A stretch of DNA of 64,000 nucleotides from assembly GCF_024721175.1 (NCBI RefSeq), contig NZ_CP099402.1, forward strand, positions 186,001-250,000, written 5' to 3'. Origin of the DNA: Rhizobium sp. Pop5. Its GTDB lineage: Bacteria > Pseudomonadota > Alphaproteobacteria > Rhizobiales > Rhizobiaceae. The position numbers and the translations under genes are program-made. Positions 1 through 9,279 of this stretch are shown one piece after another. Every line of letters starts with the position of its first letter. Positions within the stretch are counted from its first letter, which is position 1. The notes beneath the pieces are model-generated. The model was not told where the DNA came from. It worked only from the letters and a program-made list of their open reading frames with translations, and did not search any database.

Positions 1-6
1 ATTTCC

Positions 7-843
7 ATGATCTGGAAGCCGCGCCTCATTGTTATCCTTCCTTTCGTCCTATGCTTTGTCGGCATCGTGGCGTGGTGGAACTCGATCGAGCCCCCCGTCA
101 CAGCCAACTGGGCAGGAGACGTCGCCAGGCAGGTGACCGGAACGGTCGACGGCAACATCCTCACGCTGACCGACGTCAGAAATTTTGCCTGGAAAACGGA
201 TGGCGGTTTTGTGGAGAAATGGGAGACGCGCACCTACGACCTGAACAAGCTCAGGAGCCTCGATTTGTTCATGTCCTATTGGGCGGGGCCGGAAATGGCA
301 CACATGATCCTGAGTTTCGGGTTCGATGACGATCAATACCTGGCATGGTCGATTGAAGTGCGGAGAACGGCCGGGGGCAAATTCTCTCCGGTCGGCGACC
401 TCTTCAAAAGCAATCCCCTCGTCATCATCGCCGCTGCCGAAAGCGACGTCATTCGTGTCCGATCCGAAATACGCGGCGAGGACGTCCAGCTCTTTCGCAT
501 GCGAGTTCCGCCGGCCAATGCCGCACGGCTTCTCCTGCAATATGTGAGCGATGCGAACACGCTCGCCGAACACCCGCGCTTCTACAACTCGCTCACCACC
601 AACTGCACCACGACTGCCGCCAAAATGATGCGGGCCGTCGGAGCAACATTTCCGTTCGATTGGCGGCTGATCGTGAACGGTTACCTTCCGGAATTCGCCT
701 ATGACCGAAAAGCGCTCGACATGAAGCTGCCTTTTGAGGAGCTGAAAGCGGCAGCGCATATCGCTGCACGGGCAAAAGGTGCCGGCGCTTCCGAGGATTT
801 TTCCAAAGCGATCCGTGAGGGTGTGCCGTCACCGCTCGATTGA
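7..843 (+). CDS. DUF4105 (Lnb N-terminal-like) membrane-anchored periplasmic protein, possibly 5'-truncated
   Basis: The 278-residue product has an N-terminal hydrophobic segment (about residues 7-24) followed by a soluble domain that I recognise as the DUF4105/Lnb N-terminal periplasmic family. Telling stretches are NFAWKTDGGF, WETRTYDL, the acidic FGFDDDQYLAWSIEVRR strand and the NSLTTNCTTTAAK motif with its conserved Cys near residue 199. Function is not established for the family; a hydrolase-like fold is often suspected. The frame is still open to the left edge of the window, and family members often carry further membrane helices before this point, so the real start may lie outside. Confidence 0.8.
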   Translation: MIWKPRLIVILPFVLCFVGIVAWWNSIEPPVTANWAGDVARQVTGTVDGNILTLTDVRNFAWKTDGGFVEKWETRTYDLNKLRSLDLFMSYWAGPEMAHMILSFGFDDDQYLAWSIEVRRTAGGKFSPVGDLFKSNPLVIIAAAESDVIRVRSEIRGEDVQLFRMRVPPANAARLLLQYVSDANTLAEHPRFYNSLTTNCTTTAAKMMRAVGATFPFDWRLIVNGYLPEFAYDRKALDMKLPFEELKAAAHIAARAKGAGASEDFSKAIREGVPSPLD

Positions 844-875
844 ACGGCGCATCGGCCCCGAAAGTTGGAACCGAC

Positions 876-920
876 GGCGTGAGGTCGCCCGAAAATCGCT
901 GACACTTTTCGGCGTCATGG
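876..920. repeat. Short intergenic palindromic repeat, copy 1
   Basis: An imperfect inverted repeat with arms around CGCCCGAAAA and TTTTCGGCG, separated by a CGCTGACAC-like spacer. It shares the (C)ACACTTTT core with the copies at 922-1024 and 13331-13375, so it looks like one member of a dispersed rhizobial intergenic family. Confidence 0.5.
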
Positions 921-921
921 C

Positions 922-1024
922 CTAAAGCGCGTCGCGATCTTTCAGATTTGTTCCTCGCACTTTAGGTCCTTGTTTTTCCGCATGTCGTTGCCGCAAAACC
1001 TCTCACACTTTTGCGCGACATGCT
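922..1024. repeat. Rhizobial intergenic palindromic repeat, copy 2
   Basis: The stretch begins TAAAGCGCGTCGCGATCTTT and ends in a stem-loop whose outer arms are GCATGTCG (980-987) and CGACATGC (1016-1023) and inner arms CGCAAAA (992-998) and TTTTGCG (1009-1015). The layout matches intergenic elements that I know are common in Rhizobium. It abuts the stop codon of the DUF763 gene and may also act as its terminator. Confidence 0.6.
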
Positions 1025-2272
1025 CTAATCCTCACCCGCGGGCGGCTCCCAGCCGAAGACGCTGCGGCCGCCGAAATCGGAGGATTGGCGGAATTCGCCG
1101 GCGATAATTTCCTTGAGGTCGGGGCCGGTCACATAACGCTCCATCTGCCGGGACTGGTCGTCCAGCCGCTTCAGCGCCTGCAGTTCCTCCTCGCGCCCGA
1201 GCCTGCCTTTCCGCACCGCCGATTTCATCACGCCGATCGTCTCGTCATAGACCTTCAGCGGAACCGGAAACGGATGGCGGTCCTTGCCGCCATGGGCGAT
1301 CGAGAAGCGCGCCGGATCGGAAAAACGGCAGGGTGCGCCGTGCACGACCTCCGCCACCATCGCCAGCGCCTTCACCGTGCGGGCGCCGACGCCTGGGACG
1401 AGCAGCAACTCCTGGAAATCCGCCGGTCCGCGGTCGGCGGCAGCCGCCAGATTTCCGTGCAGGCGCCGCATGTTGACGTCGCTCTCGCGCACGTCGTGAT
1501 GGGCCGGCATGATGAGATGCGGCAGCATCGGCTGCTCGGCGGGCTCAGGCTCCGGCTCTTCGGCGCGCATCAGTGCCGCGGCCTCGCGGATGATGCGGTC
1601 GGGGCCGAGTGTGGCGAGCAGGTCGAGCTGGCCGCGCCGCGAGCGCTCCGCGCGCCTATCGGCGAGATTGACGATCTCGCCCTGGCTTCTGCCTTCGATC
1701 GCCGCATGCGGGGAGTCGACGAAGCTTTCGAGCCCTTCGGAGAGCCAGTGATAGCGCCGGGCCTGCCGCCGGTCGCCGTTCATGCCCTGCTGCACCACCA
1801 CCCAATGGCCGTCGTCGGCGACGATGAAGCCATGGAGATAGAGATCGAAACCGTCCTGCAGGGCGGCGCTGTCAACCTTGGCGATAAGGCGGCTCGTCGT
1901 TGCCAGCCCCTCCCCGTCGAGGCCGACGCGCTCACCGATCGAGACGAGCTCCTGCGGGGTCTTGCGCGAATGCGTACCGCGCCCGCCGCAGACATGCAGG
2001 CCGAGTTCCCCGGCACGCGGCTTGAGCCCGCGCTTCAGCGCGCCAAGCACGCTTGTTGTAATGCCGGAGGAGTGCCAGTCCATGCCCATCACCGCCCCGA
2101 AGGACTGAAACCAGAAAGGATGGGCGAGCCGGCGCAGGAATTCGTCGCGGCCGTAGTGATGGACGATCGCCTCGGTGATCAGGGTGCCTAACCGCGTCAT
2201 CCGGTCGCCGAGCCAATGCGGCACACGTCCCCCGTGAAGGGGAAGATCGGCGCTGCCTGCTCGTTGTGACAT
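1025..2272 (-). CDS. DUF763 domain protein
   Basis: A 415-residue protein of the DUF763 family, which occurs in archaea and scattered bacteria and has no settled function. Recognisable features are the N-terminal SADLPLHGGRVPHWL segment, the HVCGGRGTHSRKTPQEL stretch, and a helix-hairpin-helix-like LLVPGVGARTVKALA around residues 295-310, followed by SIAHGGKDRHPFPVP. The hairpin suggests nucleic-acid contact, which is inference. The frame extends 81 codons further upstream, but that part overlaps the divergent phospholipase gene start and looks non-coding; the ATG at 2272, just before the family-typical N-terminus, is the better start. A palindromic repeat follows the stop. Confidence 0.85.
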   Translation of the reverse strand: MSQRAGSADLPLHGGRVPHWLGDRMTRLGTLITEAIVHHYGRDEFLRRLAHPFWFQSFGAVMGMDWHSSGITTSVLGALKRGLKPRAGELGLHVCGGRGTHSRKTPQELVSIGERVGLDGEGLATTSRLIAKVDSAALQDGFDLYLHGFIVADDGHWVVVQQGMNGDRRQARRYHWLSEGLESFVDSPHAAIEGRSQGEIVNLADRRAERSRRGQLDLLATLGPDRIIREAAALMRAEEPEPEPAEQPMLPHLIMPAHHDVRESDVNMRRLHGNLAAAADRGPADFQELLLVPGVGARTVKALAMVAEVVHGAPCRFSDPARFSIAHGGKDRHPFPVPLKVYDETIGVMKSAVRKGRLGREEELQALKRLDDQSRQMERYVTGPDLKEIIAGEFRQSSDFGGRSVFGWEPPAGED

Positions 2273-2371
2273 TGCTCGTCCTATACTCTCTTCGCCCGGC
2301 GCCTGCCTCCCGCCATCGGGAACCCTGTTAAATTCCAGGCGTTTGCTTTCAGTCAAACGGCCGAGGCGAAC

Positions 2372-3901
2372 ATGACCGCATTCGAAACCATATCCAATCA
2401 ACCGTACCTGACCCGAACAAAAGCGCAACATCCGGGCGGAGAAAAAGACGGAAGTCCGGTATTGCGGCTCCAGGGACGCGCGGAAAAAGCCGCCTTTCTG
2501 ATCAACGGCAACCAATATTTCGCCGAAGTCTCGCGGACGCTACGGCAGGCGCGGCGAACGGTCTGGATCGTCGGGTGGGATTTCAATCCCGACATACTGA
2601 TGGAACCTGGCAAATCCGACGAAACATTGGCCGACCTGCTGCATGGCCTGGCAGCGGAAAATCCCGCGCTCGAGATACGCATCCTCATCTGGGCGCTCGG
2701 GCCGATCTATTCGGGAAAGTCCCTGCAGGTGCTTCGCAAGAAGAATTTTCCCAATAATCCCAGGATCGATCTGCGTTTCGATCTTCAGGGCGCCCTGCGC
2801 GGATGCCACCATCAGAAACTCATCTGCGTCGATGACGCTGTCGCCTTCATCGGGGGCATGGACCTGACGTCGCGGCGATGGGATACAAGGCACCATCGCG
2901 CGAGCGACAGGCTCCGGCGCGACCCCGAGGGCGTGTCCTACGATCCGCTGCACGACGTCCAGGCGATGGTCATGGGCGAGGCCGCCCGGCTGATCGGGGA
3001 TATCGCCCGGCAGCGCTGGGAAACAGCCACCGGGGAAATCCATGGGCCGCTTCCCGAAAGCATGCAATTCGCCTGGCCGGACGATCTTGCGGTTTCGCTG
3101 CGCCAAGTCCCGGCCGGCTTCATCCTGACGGAGCCGGCGACCACGTTGCGCGCCGGCATCGGCGACGGGATAGCCTCGTCCTTGGACATCATCTCCCGAG
3201 CCCGGCGCCGCCTCTACATCGAGGCGCAATATCTCGCCTCCTTCCGGGTCGCCGACGCCATTGCCGCGCGCTTACAGGAAGCGAGCGGACCCGAGGTCGT
3301 CGTCATCTGCACGCGCAGCTCCCACGGGCTCATCGAAAAGCTCGTCATGGGAGGCAATCGCGACCGCGTCATCCGCCGCCTCAAACGCGCCGATCGCGCA
3401 AACCGCCTACGAGTCTACTATCCCGTCGTGCCCGGGCCGAAAGTGCCTGGGCCGCCAATGCCCGGGCCAGCGACGGGCAGCGAGGTGGAGGTGCTCATCC
3501 ATTCCAAGCTGATGATCGCCGACGACGGGCTCGTCCGCATCGGCTCCTCCAATCTCAACAACCGCTCGGAAGGACTTGATTCTGAATGCGATCTGCTGTT
3601 CGAGGCCGAAAGCCCTGAGCATCGCCGCGCAATCGCCGAGCTGCGCAGCCGCCTGCTTTCGGAATATCTCGGAACGTCCCCCGCGAGCTTTGCCGCGGCC
3701 TATGCGCAAAGCGGCTCGATGATCGACGCGATCGACGCGCTGAACGACGGGGCTCGCGGCCTCAGGGAGTTCCCCGTCGAGCTTAACGGGAGCATCTCGC
3801 CGGTCAGGGGCACCGCGATCTTCGACCCGGCCCGACCTTTCCTGCCCCTACACCGACTGGGCCTCGGCGCGATCGTCCGCCTCTTCGCCCGGACTGCCTG
3901 A
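2372..3901 (+). CDS. Phospholipase D / cardiolipin synthase-like protein
   Basis: A 509-residue PLD-superfamily enzyme with both HxK(x)4D motifs: HHQKLICVDD near residue 146 and HSKLMIADD near residue 377, the latter followed by IGSSNLNNRSEG. The two motifs form one active site for phosphodiester transfer or hydrolysis on phospholipids. No signal peptide is evident. The gene is divergent from the DUF763 gene (99 bp apart), and its last 54 bp overlap convergently with the YbhN-like gene. Next to a YbhN-like and a YbhP-like gene it recalls the E. coli ybhN-ybhP-clsB neighbourhood, so a cardiolipin synthase or lipid-remodelling role is plausible, but the substrate is not visible in the sequence. 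Confidence 0.88.
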   Translation: MTAFETISNQPYLTRTKAQHPGGEKDGSPVLRLQGRAEKAAFLINGNQYFAEVSRTLRQARRTVWIVGWDFNPDILMEPGKSDETLADLLHGLAAENPALEIRILIWALGPIYSGKSLQVLRKKNFPNNPRIDLRFDLQGALRGCHHQKLICVDDAVAFIGGMDLTSRRWDTRHHRASDRLRRDPEGVSYDPLHDVQAMVMGEAARLIGDIARQRWETATGEIHGPLPESMQFAWPDDLAVSLRQVPAGFILTEPATTLRAGIGDGIASSLDIISRARRRLYIEAQYLASFRVADAIAARLQEASGPEVVVICTRSSHGLIEKLVMGGNRDRVIRRLKRADRANRLRVYYPVVPGPKVPGPPMPGPATGSEVEVLIHSKLMIADDGLVRIGSSNLNNRSEGLDSECDLLFEAESPEHRRAIAELRSRLLSEYLGTSPASFAAAYAQSGSMIDAIDALNDGARGLREFPVELNGSISPVRGTAIFDPARPFLPLHRLGLGAIVRLFARTA

Positions 3902-4807
3902 GCGCCGGAAGACGACTTCGCTGATGAAGAGCAGGACGGAGCCGAGCGCCAGCGGAATGAAGAAATAGGCGCAGCGGAAAGCGATCAGCGCGCCGATCGA
4001 GGCCTCCTTCGGCACGACATAGGAAACGGTCGCCTCCAGCACGCCGAGGCCGCCTGGTACATGCGTTGCGAGGATCGCCGAATTGGCAAGCACATAGGCC
4101 GTCACCGAGCGGAAGAAGGCGACGTCGCCGGAGGCCGTCAGCATCTGGTGCAGGCAGGCGGAAACCAGCATGAAGTTGACCGTCCCGACGCCCACCTGGG
4201 CGAGCGCGATCGAAAAGCGAGGCAGCTGAAATGACCAGCGCCACAGCCGCAGCCTGCCGCGGACGAAAAACGCGAGAGCCGCATAGGCGGCCGGCACGAT
4301 CAGCGCCAAAAGCCCTGAGGCGCGGGCGCTTGCTGTATCGACGCGCAGCAAACGGGCTGCGTCATCGGGATTGACGATCAGGGCAAGGCCGCCGAGCGTG
4401 ATGAGACCAAGCCCCACGGTGACGCCTGAGAACAGAATGATCTTCGCCACGTCCTCGGCCGTCAGTCCCCAGCGTGAATAGTAGCGATAGCGGAAGGCGC
4501 CGCTGCTCAATCCGGCAAAGCCGATATTGTGACCGAGCGAAAGGCTGACGAAGGACGCCAGCACGATCTTCCGGTAGGGCAACGATTTGCCGAGCGAGCG
4601 GATTGCCAGCAGATCAAAGCAGCTGAGGCAGAGATAGGACGCCGCCGCTAGGAGAAGCGCTGCGCAGAAGGTCGAAAACGGGATGCTGCGAACCGATCGG
4701 ACGATCTCGTCCGGGCTATATTGCTGGAAGATCCGGTAGAGCAGAAAGCCGGCAAGACAAAGGGCGGCAACGAACAGCCCATTCCAGATTATGCTTTTCC
4801 AACGCAT
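3848..4807 (-). CDS. UPF0104 / YbhN-like lysylphosphatidylglycerol synthase-type membrane protein
   Basis: A 319-residue polytopic inner-membrane protein with roughly eight hydrophobic helices. Family marks include the SLSLGHNIGFAGLSSGAFRYRYYSRWG stretch near residues 92-118 (the LSSGAFRYRYY part is diagnostic) and LATHVPGGLGVLEATV around residues 247-262. The UPF0104/COG0392 family includes E. coli YbhN and the flippase half of MprF. Those relatives act on phospholipids, so lipid translocation is a reasonable inference. The start at 4807 has a GAGGA-type ribosome binding site about 8 nt upstream. It is divergent from the endonuclease/phosphatase-like gene and overlaps the phospholipase gene tail to tail. 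Confidence 0.85.
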   Translation of the reverse strand: MRWKSIIWNGLFVAALCLAGFLLYRIFQQYSPDEIVRSVRSIPFSTFCAALLLAAASYLCLSCFDLLAIRSLGKSLPYRKIVLASFVSLSLGHNIGFAGLSSGAFRYRYYSRWGLTAEDVAKIILFSGVTVGLGLITLGGLALIVNPDDAARLLRVDTASARASGLLALIVPAAYAALAFFVRGRLRLWRWSFQLPRFSIALAQVGVGTVNFMLVSACLHQMLTASGDVAFFRSVTAYVLANSAILATHVPGGLGVLEATVSYVVPKEASIGALIAFRCAYFFIPLALGSVLLFISEVVFRRSGSPGEEADDRAEAQSV

Positions 4808-4913
4808 CGATCATCCTCGAAAGCGCCGCCGTTGCGGCGTGCTCTTCCGGAACGATCGAACGAGTTCCGTGTTCCCGGTGAAGCGCTTCTCCGTTCCCTC
4901 CTGTGTGGTGGCC

Positions 4914-5642
4914 ATGCCGGACAGACCGATCAAACTCCTGACCTACAACGTCCACAGCTGCATCGGCGGCGACCGGAAGCTCGATCCCGGCCGTATCGCC
5001 GCCGTCATCGCCGAGACGGAGGCCGATATCATCGCGCTTCAGGAAGTCGATGTCGGCAGGCGCAGGACTGACGGTATCGACCAGGCGCACGTCATCGCCT
5101 CGCTCCTGAAGATGCAGGCGCATTTCCATCCGGCACTGTCGATTGCCGAGGAGCAATATGGCGATGCGATCATCACGGCACTACCGACCGGCGCGGTCAA
5201 ATCAGGCCCGCTGCCCTCCATCGGCGAAACGAGAGGCGTGCTGTCCGTCGAAATAACGGTCGGCGACCGGAAGCTGCTCGTCGTCAACACCCATCTCGGC
5301 CTTCGCGGGCGCGAACGCATCCGGCAGATGACGACGCTGCTGAATTCCGGGTGGCTGCATGGCACGTCGGAACTGTCCCTTCCCACCGTTCTCTGTGGCG
5401 ATTTCAACGCCATCCCCTCTTCCGCCACCTATCGGCTCGCCGCCCGGCTGCTGAAGGATGCCCAGCTCGCCGGCCCGCGAGCGCCGAGGGCGACCTTTCC
5501 CGCCCGCTACCCGCTGATGCGCCTCGACCATATCTTCGTCAGCGACGATCTCGCCGTCCACAGCGCAACGGTGCTCGAAAACCGCCTGACGAAGGTCGCC
5601 TCGGACCATCTCCCGCTGCTGGCGGAAATCGGCTTCGCCTGA
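4914..5642 (+). CDS. Endonuclease/exonuclease/phosphatase (EEP) family protein, YbhP-like
   Basis: A 242-residue EEP-fold hydrolase. The usual motifs occur in order: LLTYNVHSCIGGD, IIALQEVDVGRR, VVNTHLGLRGRERIRQ, CGDFNAIPSS, RLDHIFVSDD and the terminal ASDHLPLLAEIG. These hold the metal-binding and catalytic Asn, Glu, Asp and His of the fold, so phosphodiesterase or phosphatase activity is expected; the substrate is unknown. I chose the ATG at 4914 because the fold begins four residues later; the frame is open back to 4791, which would overlap the divergent YbhN-like gene. Position beside the YbhN-like and PLD genes suggests phospholipid metabolism. Confidence 0.87.
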   Translation: MPDRPIKLLTYNVHSCIGGDRKLDPGRIAAVIAETEADIIALQEVDVGRRRTDGIDQAHVIASLLKMQAHFHPALSIAEEQYGDAIITALPTGAVKSGPLPSIGETRGVLSVEITVGDRKLLVVNTHLGLRGRERIRQMTTLLNSGWLHGTSELSLPTVLCGDFNAIPSSATYRLAARLLKDAQLAGPRAPRATFPARYPLMRLDHIFVSDDLAVHSATVLENRLTKVASDHLPLLAEIGFA

Positions 5643-5737
5643 TCCTCCCAACTGGTTGACCATTGGATGAAAGGACGCGTCTCGGCGCGTCAGCGCGGCA
5701 TAGGCCGTCCGCGCGCCCCGGCGCGACGCGCGCAGCG

Positions 5738-5989
5738 TCAGTGGCAGCTGTAAAGCAGCGGCGTTACGTCTTCGTCCGCCAGTTCCGGGTAGAGCTGCCT
5801 GCGCGTGCGGGCAAGCGCTTCGGCCTCCCGGCGGTTCCGTTCGAGCAGAACCGATGTCACGTCCTTGTAGGGTGCGCCGTCCGACAAGGCGACGCGGACG
5901 GTTGCGCCTTGCGAAAGGAAATCGCAGAACGACTGCACCGAGCGTAGCCGCGTCGTGATCTCGACGTAGCGGTCATCATATCCAGCCAT
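5738..5989 (-). CDS. Small conserved hypothetical protein
   Basis: An 83-residue soluble protein of unknown function, rich in charged residues, ending LLYSCH. A near-perfect ribosome binding site (AAAGGAGG) sits about 5 nt before the ATG at 5989, which is the main support that it is expressed. No domain was recognised. It lies alone between the EEP gene and kup. Confidence 0.65.
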   Translation of the reverse strand: MAGYDDRYVEITTRLRSVQSFCDFLSQGATVRVALSDGAPYKDVTSVLLERNRREAEALARTRRQLYPELADEDVTPLLYSCH

Positions 5990-6105
5990 GCAATCCTCCT
6001 TTCAAGACAGGAAGGTTTCACGCACACTTCGGCAACAAGATGGCGTCCGCTCAATTCGTCGGCATATCTGCGCTTGCGGACCCGCCCCCCGCCGGACCAG
6101 TTCGG

Positions 6106-8004
6106 TCAGATCACCATCTGCTCGCCGAGTTCGACGACACGGTTGCTCGGCAGCTGGAAATAATCGGACGGATCGATGGCGAAACTGGCCATGGCGATGA
6201 ACAGGCGATCCTGCCAATGGGGAAGACCGGTATTGGGATCGCCGACAAGCTTGCGCCGCCCGACATAGAAGGAGGTCGACATGATCTCGAAATTGAATCC
6301 CGCCTGCCGGCAGAGCGGCATGGCCGCCGATACGTTCTGATCCTCCATGAAGCCGAAATTGAGCTGGATCTTGCTGAAGCGGGGCGACAGCCGCTCGATC
6401 GTCACGCGCTGCGATTCCGGCACATAGGGCCGCGACGCCGTCCGGATATTCAGGATGACGTTGCGGTCGTGAAGGACCCTGTTGTGCTTGATATTGTGCA
6501 GCAGCACGTTCGGCGTCATGTCGGGGACGCTCGTGAGGAAGATCGCTGTTCCCGGGACATCGACCGGGCTGTGGTCGGATTTCCGCTCGATCGACTTGAT
6601 GAACTGGGCAAGCGGAATGTCGTTGCGCGCCGACTTCTCCCGCACGAGAAGCGTTCCCTTCTTCCATGTCCACATCATGGCGATCAGCGCTGCGGCGATC
6701 AGCACCGGAACATAGCCGCCATCATGGATCTTCAAAAGGTTGGCGCCGAGGAAGACGCTCTCCAGCAGGAAGAGCGGAAGCAGGACGGCAAGGGCTGATA
6801 CCACCGTCCAGCCCCAGATGGCGCGAAGGAACTGATACGACAGCACCGTGGTGACCACCATCGCGCCTGTCACCGAGATCCCGTAAGCCGTCGCCAGCGA
6901 TTCCGAGCTGCCGAAGCTGAGGATCAGGGCAAGCACGCCGACCAGCAGCACCATGTTGACCGCCGGAACATAGATCTGGCCGGTATTCGAGGCCGATGTG
7001 AAGCATATCTCCAGCCGCGGCAGGAATCCGAGATGGATGGCCTGGCGCGCGAGCGAGAAGGCGCCCGTGATCACCGCTTGGCTGGCGATGATCGTCGCGG
7101 CCGTCGCCAGAAGCACGGCCGGCAGCAGCGCCCATTCCGGAAACAGCAGGAAGAACGGATCGGAAGCGGCAGCCGGGTTTTTCAGGACGAGAGCGCCCTG
7201 CCCGAGATAGTTGAGGGCAAGCGATGGAAAGATGACGGCGAACCAGGCGAACTGGATCGGCTTGCGGCCGAAATGTCCGAGATCGGCATAGAGCGCCTCC
7301 GCGCCGGTGACGGTCAGGAAGACGGCGCCGAGGATGACGAGACCGACGAAGCCCGCATGGGTGATGAAATCGAGCGCGTAATAGGGATTGAGTGCGGCGA
7401 GGATGGAGAAGTCGTCGGCGATATGCAGCAGGCCTGATATGCCCATGACCACGAACCAGACGAGGGTGATCGGTCCGAACAGCCTGGAAACGGCGGCAGT
7501 CCCGACCGATTGCATCAGGAATATGACGAGCATGATTGCCACCGCGATCGGCAGCACATAGGGCGTAAAGACGGGCGTCACCAGTTTCAGCCCTTCGAGC
7601 GCTGAAAGGACCGAAAGCGCCGGCGTGATCATCGCGTCGCCGATGAAAAGGGCGGCTCCGATGATGCCGGCGAAAAAGAAGATGGTCGCGTGCTTCTTCG
7701 TCTTCTTCATCAGAAGGGCAAGCAGCGACAGCGTGCCGCCCTCGCCGTCATTGTCGGCCCGCAAAAGAAAGAGCACATATTTGAACGTGACGATGATCGT
7801 CAGCGTCCAGATCATCAGCGAGATCAGCCCGATCACCTCGGGCGGGGTCGCCCCATCGTGAGCGAAAGGCCTGAGGGCTTCGCGAAAGGCATAGAGCGGG
7901 CTGGTGCCGATGTCGCCATAGACGACCCCGATCGCGCCGAGCACCACCGCCGCGAATTGTCGCGAACCATTTTGGCTGCAGGCATCATGGGCTGTCGCAG
8001 TCAT
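6106..8004 (-). CDS. kup: Kup-type low-affinity potassium uptake permease
   Basis: A 632-residue Kup/HAK/KT-family K+ transporter. The N-terminus has the diagnostic [22 protein letters not shown] (first membrane helix, ion-path residues), followed by about twelve hydrophobic segments including [26 protein letters not shown] and [14 protein letters not shown] cytosolic C-terminal tail of about 180 residues includes [20 protein letters not shown]. It should import K+ by H+ symport. The frame runs ten codons further upstream, but the ATG at 8004 has an AGGA site about 8 nt before it and the family-like N-terminus. Rhizobia commonly carry several kup copies, so a paralogue number cannot be given. 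Confidence 0.95.
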   Translation of the reverse strand: MTATAHDACSQNGSRQFAAVVLGAIGVVYGDIGTSPLYAFREALRPFAHDGATPPEVIGLISLMIWTLTIIVTFKYVLFLLRADNDGEGGTLSLLALLMKKTKKHATIFFFAGIIGAALFIGDAMITPALSVLSALEGLKLVTPVFTPYVLPIAVAIMLVIFLMQSVGTAAVSRLFGPITLVWFVVMGISGLLHIADDFSILAALNPYYALDFITHAGFVGLVILGAVFLTVTGAEALYADLGHFGRKPIQFAWFAVIFPSLALNYLGQGALVLKNPAAASDPFFLLFPEWALLPAVLLATAATIIASQAVITGAFSLARQAIHLGFLPRLEICFTSASNTGQIYVPAVNMVLLVGVLALILSFGSSESLATAYGISVTGAMVVTTVLSYQFLRAIWGWTVVSALAVLLPLFLLESVFLGANLLKIHDGGYVPVLIAAALIAMMWTWKKGTLLVREKSARNDIPLAQFIKSIERKSDHSPVDVPGTAIFLTSVPDMTPNVLLHNIKHNRVLHDRNVILNIRTASRPYVPESQRVTIERLSPRFSKIQLNFGFMEDQNVSAAMPLCRQAGFNFEIMSTSFYVGRRKLVGDPNTGLPHWQDRLFIAMASFAIDPSDYFQLPSNRVVELGEQMVI

Positions 8005-8179
8005 CGGGCATCCTCGGCATTTGGTCCAGACCAAGGATATGGTGCGGCCATCGCGATTTGAAACGGTATCGAAGCCTGATCGATCCTATCCGAATGAGCT
8101 CAGGCCAGATCGGCCTCATAGCCGACTCCCAACCCAATTCCAAGAAATAGAGCGCAATCGCGCGCGGAAATGGCGCGAC

Positions 8180-8686
8180 CTACGCCCTGGCGAGCTTCCG
8201 GTTCAGTGCGGCGGCGACAAGGGGCAAGGCGGTGGTCGCCACCGCTCCAAGCGGCAGCCGGCGGATGCCGCGCGCGACGACGAATGCCGCCGCCATCGCG
8301 CCTGCCAGCTTGAGCCATGGCTGATCGCCGAGCTGCGCATGGGCGCTCGCATCGGCCCATCGGACGTTCTCGGCAACCACCGTCGCGGCCTGCTCCCTGA
8401 TCACGTGAAGGCGAGCGCGGAGGTTTTCGAGTTCTTCCCTCAACTCCTGCAGGCGGGCATCCAGAGCATGCTCCTCGGAGATCCCAAGGGGCTCGTCGGC
8501 ATAGGTGTCGACAGGAACATCCCCGCCAAGCGTGGCCAGATATGCCCGATACTCCACCTCGCTCTCAAAACCCTCACGCCGAAGGAGAGCCGGATTAATG
8601 TCCGCCTCTTCTCCATTCGTCCTTGGAATTCCGGTGTCGTCGTATCTCTTCTCCGTGCCGAAGCCGGCTGACTGGTCCTTCACCAT
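8180..8686 (-). CDS. Hypothetical protein with coiled coil and C-terminal membrane segment
   Basis: A 168-residue protein. Residues about 75-105 form a Leu/Glu/Arg-rich coiled coil (LQELREELENLRARLHVIRE), followed by one or two hydrophobic segments (LAGAMAAAFVVARGI and GAVATTALPLVAAAL) and a basic end. The layout resembles small membrane-anchored stress proteins such as the ElaB/YqjD/DUF883 group, but I see no decisive family motif. GGGAG lies about 8 nt before the ATG. It is transcribed towards kup but sits about 175 bp from it. Confidence 0.65.
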   Translation of the reverse strand: MVKDQSAGFGTEKRYDDTGIPRTNGEEADINPALLRREGFESEVEYRAYLATLGGDVPVDTYADEPLGISEEHALDARLQELREELENLRARLHVIREQAATVVAENVRWADASAHAQLGDQPWLKLAGAMAAAFVVARGIRRLPLGAVATTALPLVAAALNRKLARA

Positions 8687-8722
8687 GATGCGTCTCCCGT
8701 TGTTTCCGGAAGAAAACGCTCG

Positions 8723-9206
8723 ATGGCTCGAATTGATCCGCCCGCCGCCGTTTCGCCCTCATCGTTGCTATGGACTGAAACGCTCGGGCCGGAAGCCGGC
8801 AAGCAGCGAGTGGCCGCTCTCGAGTACCGGCCGAACGAACTTGCCCGCAGCATGAGCACCGGCCGTTCCGGCTTCATCGGGGTCGTGGTCGGTGATATCG
8901 AGAATGCCTTCTGCCGACGGCACTCCTGGCATCCGACAGCCTCGTCGGACTGAGGATCTTCAAGTCGCTGCAATCGCTCGGGCTTTCGATACCGCGCGAT
9001 ATCTCGATGATTTCCTTTCTCGACGCCGACTGGACCAGCGTCACCATTCCCCCGATCACCGTCGTCGACCAGCGCGTCTAAAACATAGGCAAACTTGCCG
9101 GCGAGCGTCTCGTCGCCCGCATCGAACGAACGTCGCTTACCGTCGAACACCTGCGCGTCGGCACCACCTCGTCGTACGCGGCTCCGTCGCAGCACCCGGC
9201 AGGTGA
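8723..9206 (+). pseudogene. Decayed LacI-family transcriptional regulator
   Basis: Fragments of a LacI/GalR regulator can be read in three frames. From 8723 comes the hinge-type sequence EYRPNELARSMSTGRSGFIGVVV. From about 8920 in the next frame comes the C-terminal effector-domain stretch ALLASDSLVGLRIFKSLQSL, then LGLSIPRDISMISFLDAD, up to an in-frame TAA at 9079-9081, after which the homology continues with GKLAGERLVARIE. The usual family ending, LVVRGSVAAPGR, follows in the third frame to 9204-9206. Much of the effector domain (well over 100 residues of a typical 330-residue protein) and most of the HTH are missing. The gene is inactive by deletion, stop and frameshift. Confidence 0.8.
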
Positions 9207-9279
9207 TGTTTCCCAGCTATGGCATGCCGATATATCCGCCTTGAAGCTCACTTTGGGGGCTCATCGGGCGAATTGATCC

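Noticed and set aside
1085..2191. Long plus-strand frame opposite the DUF763 gene
   Set aside because: Antisense shadow of a conserved gene in GC-rich DNA; no ribosome binding site and no recognisable protein.
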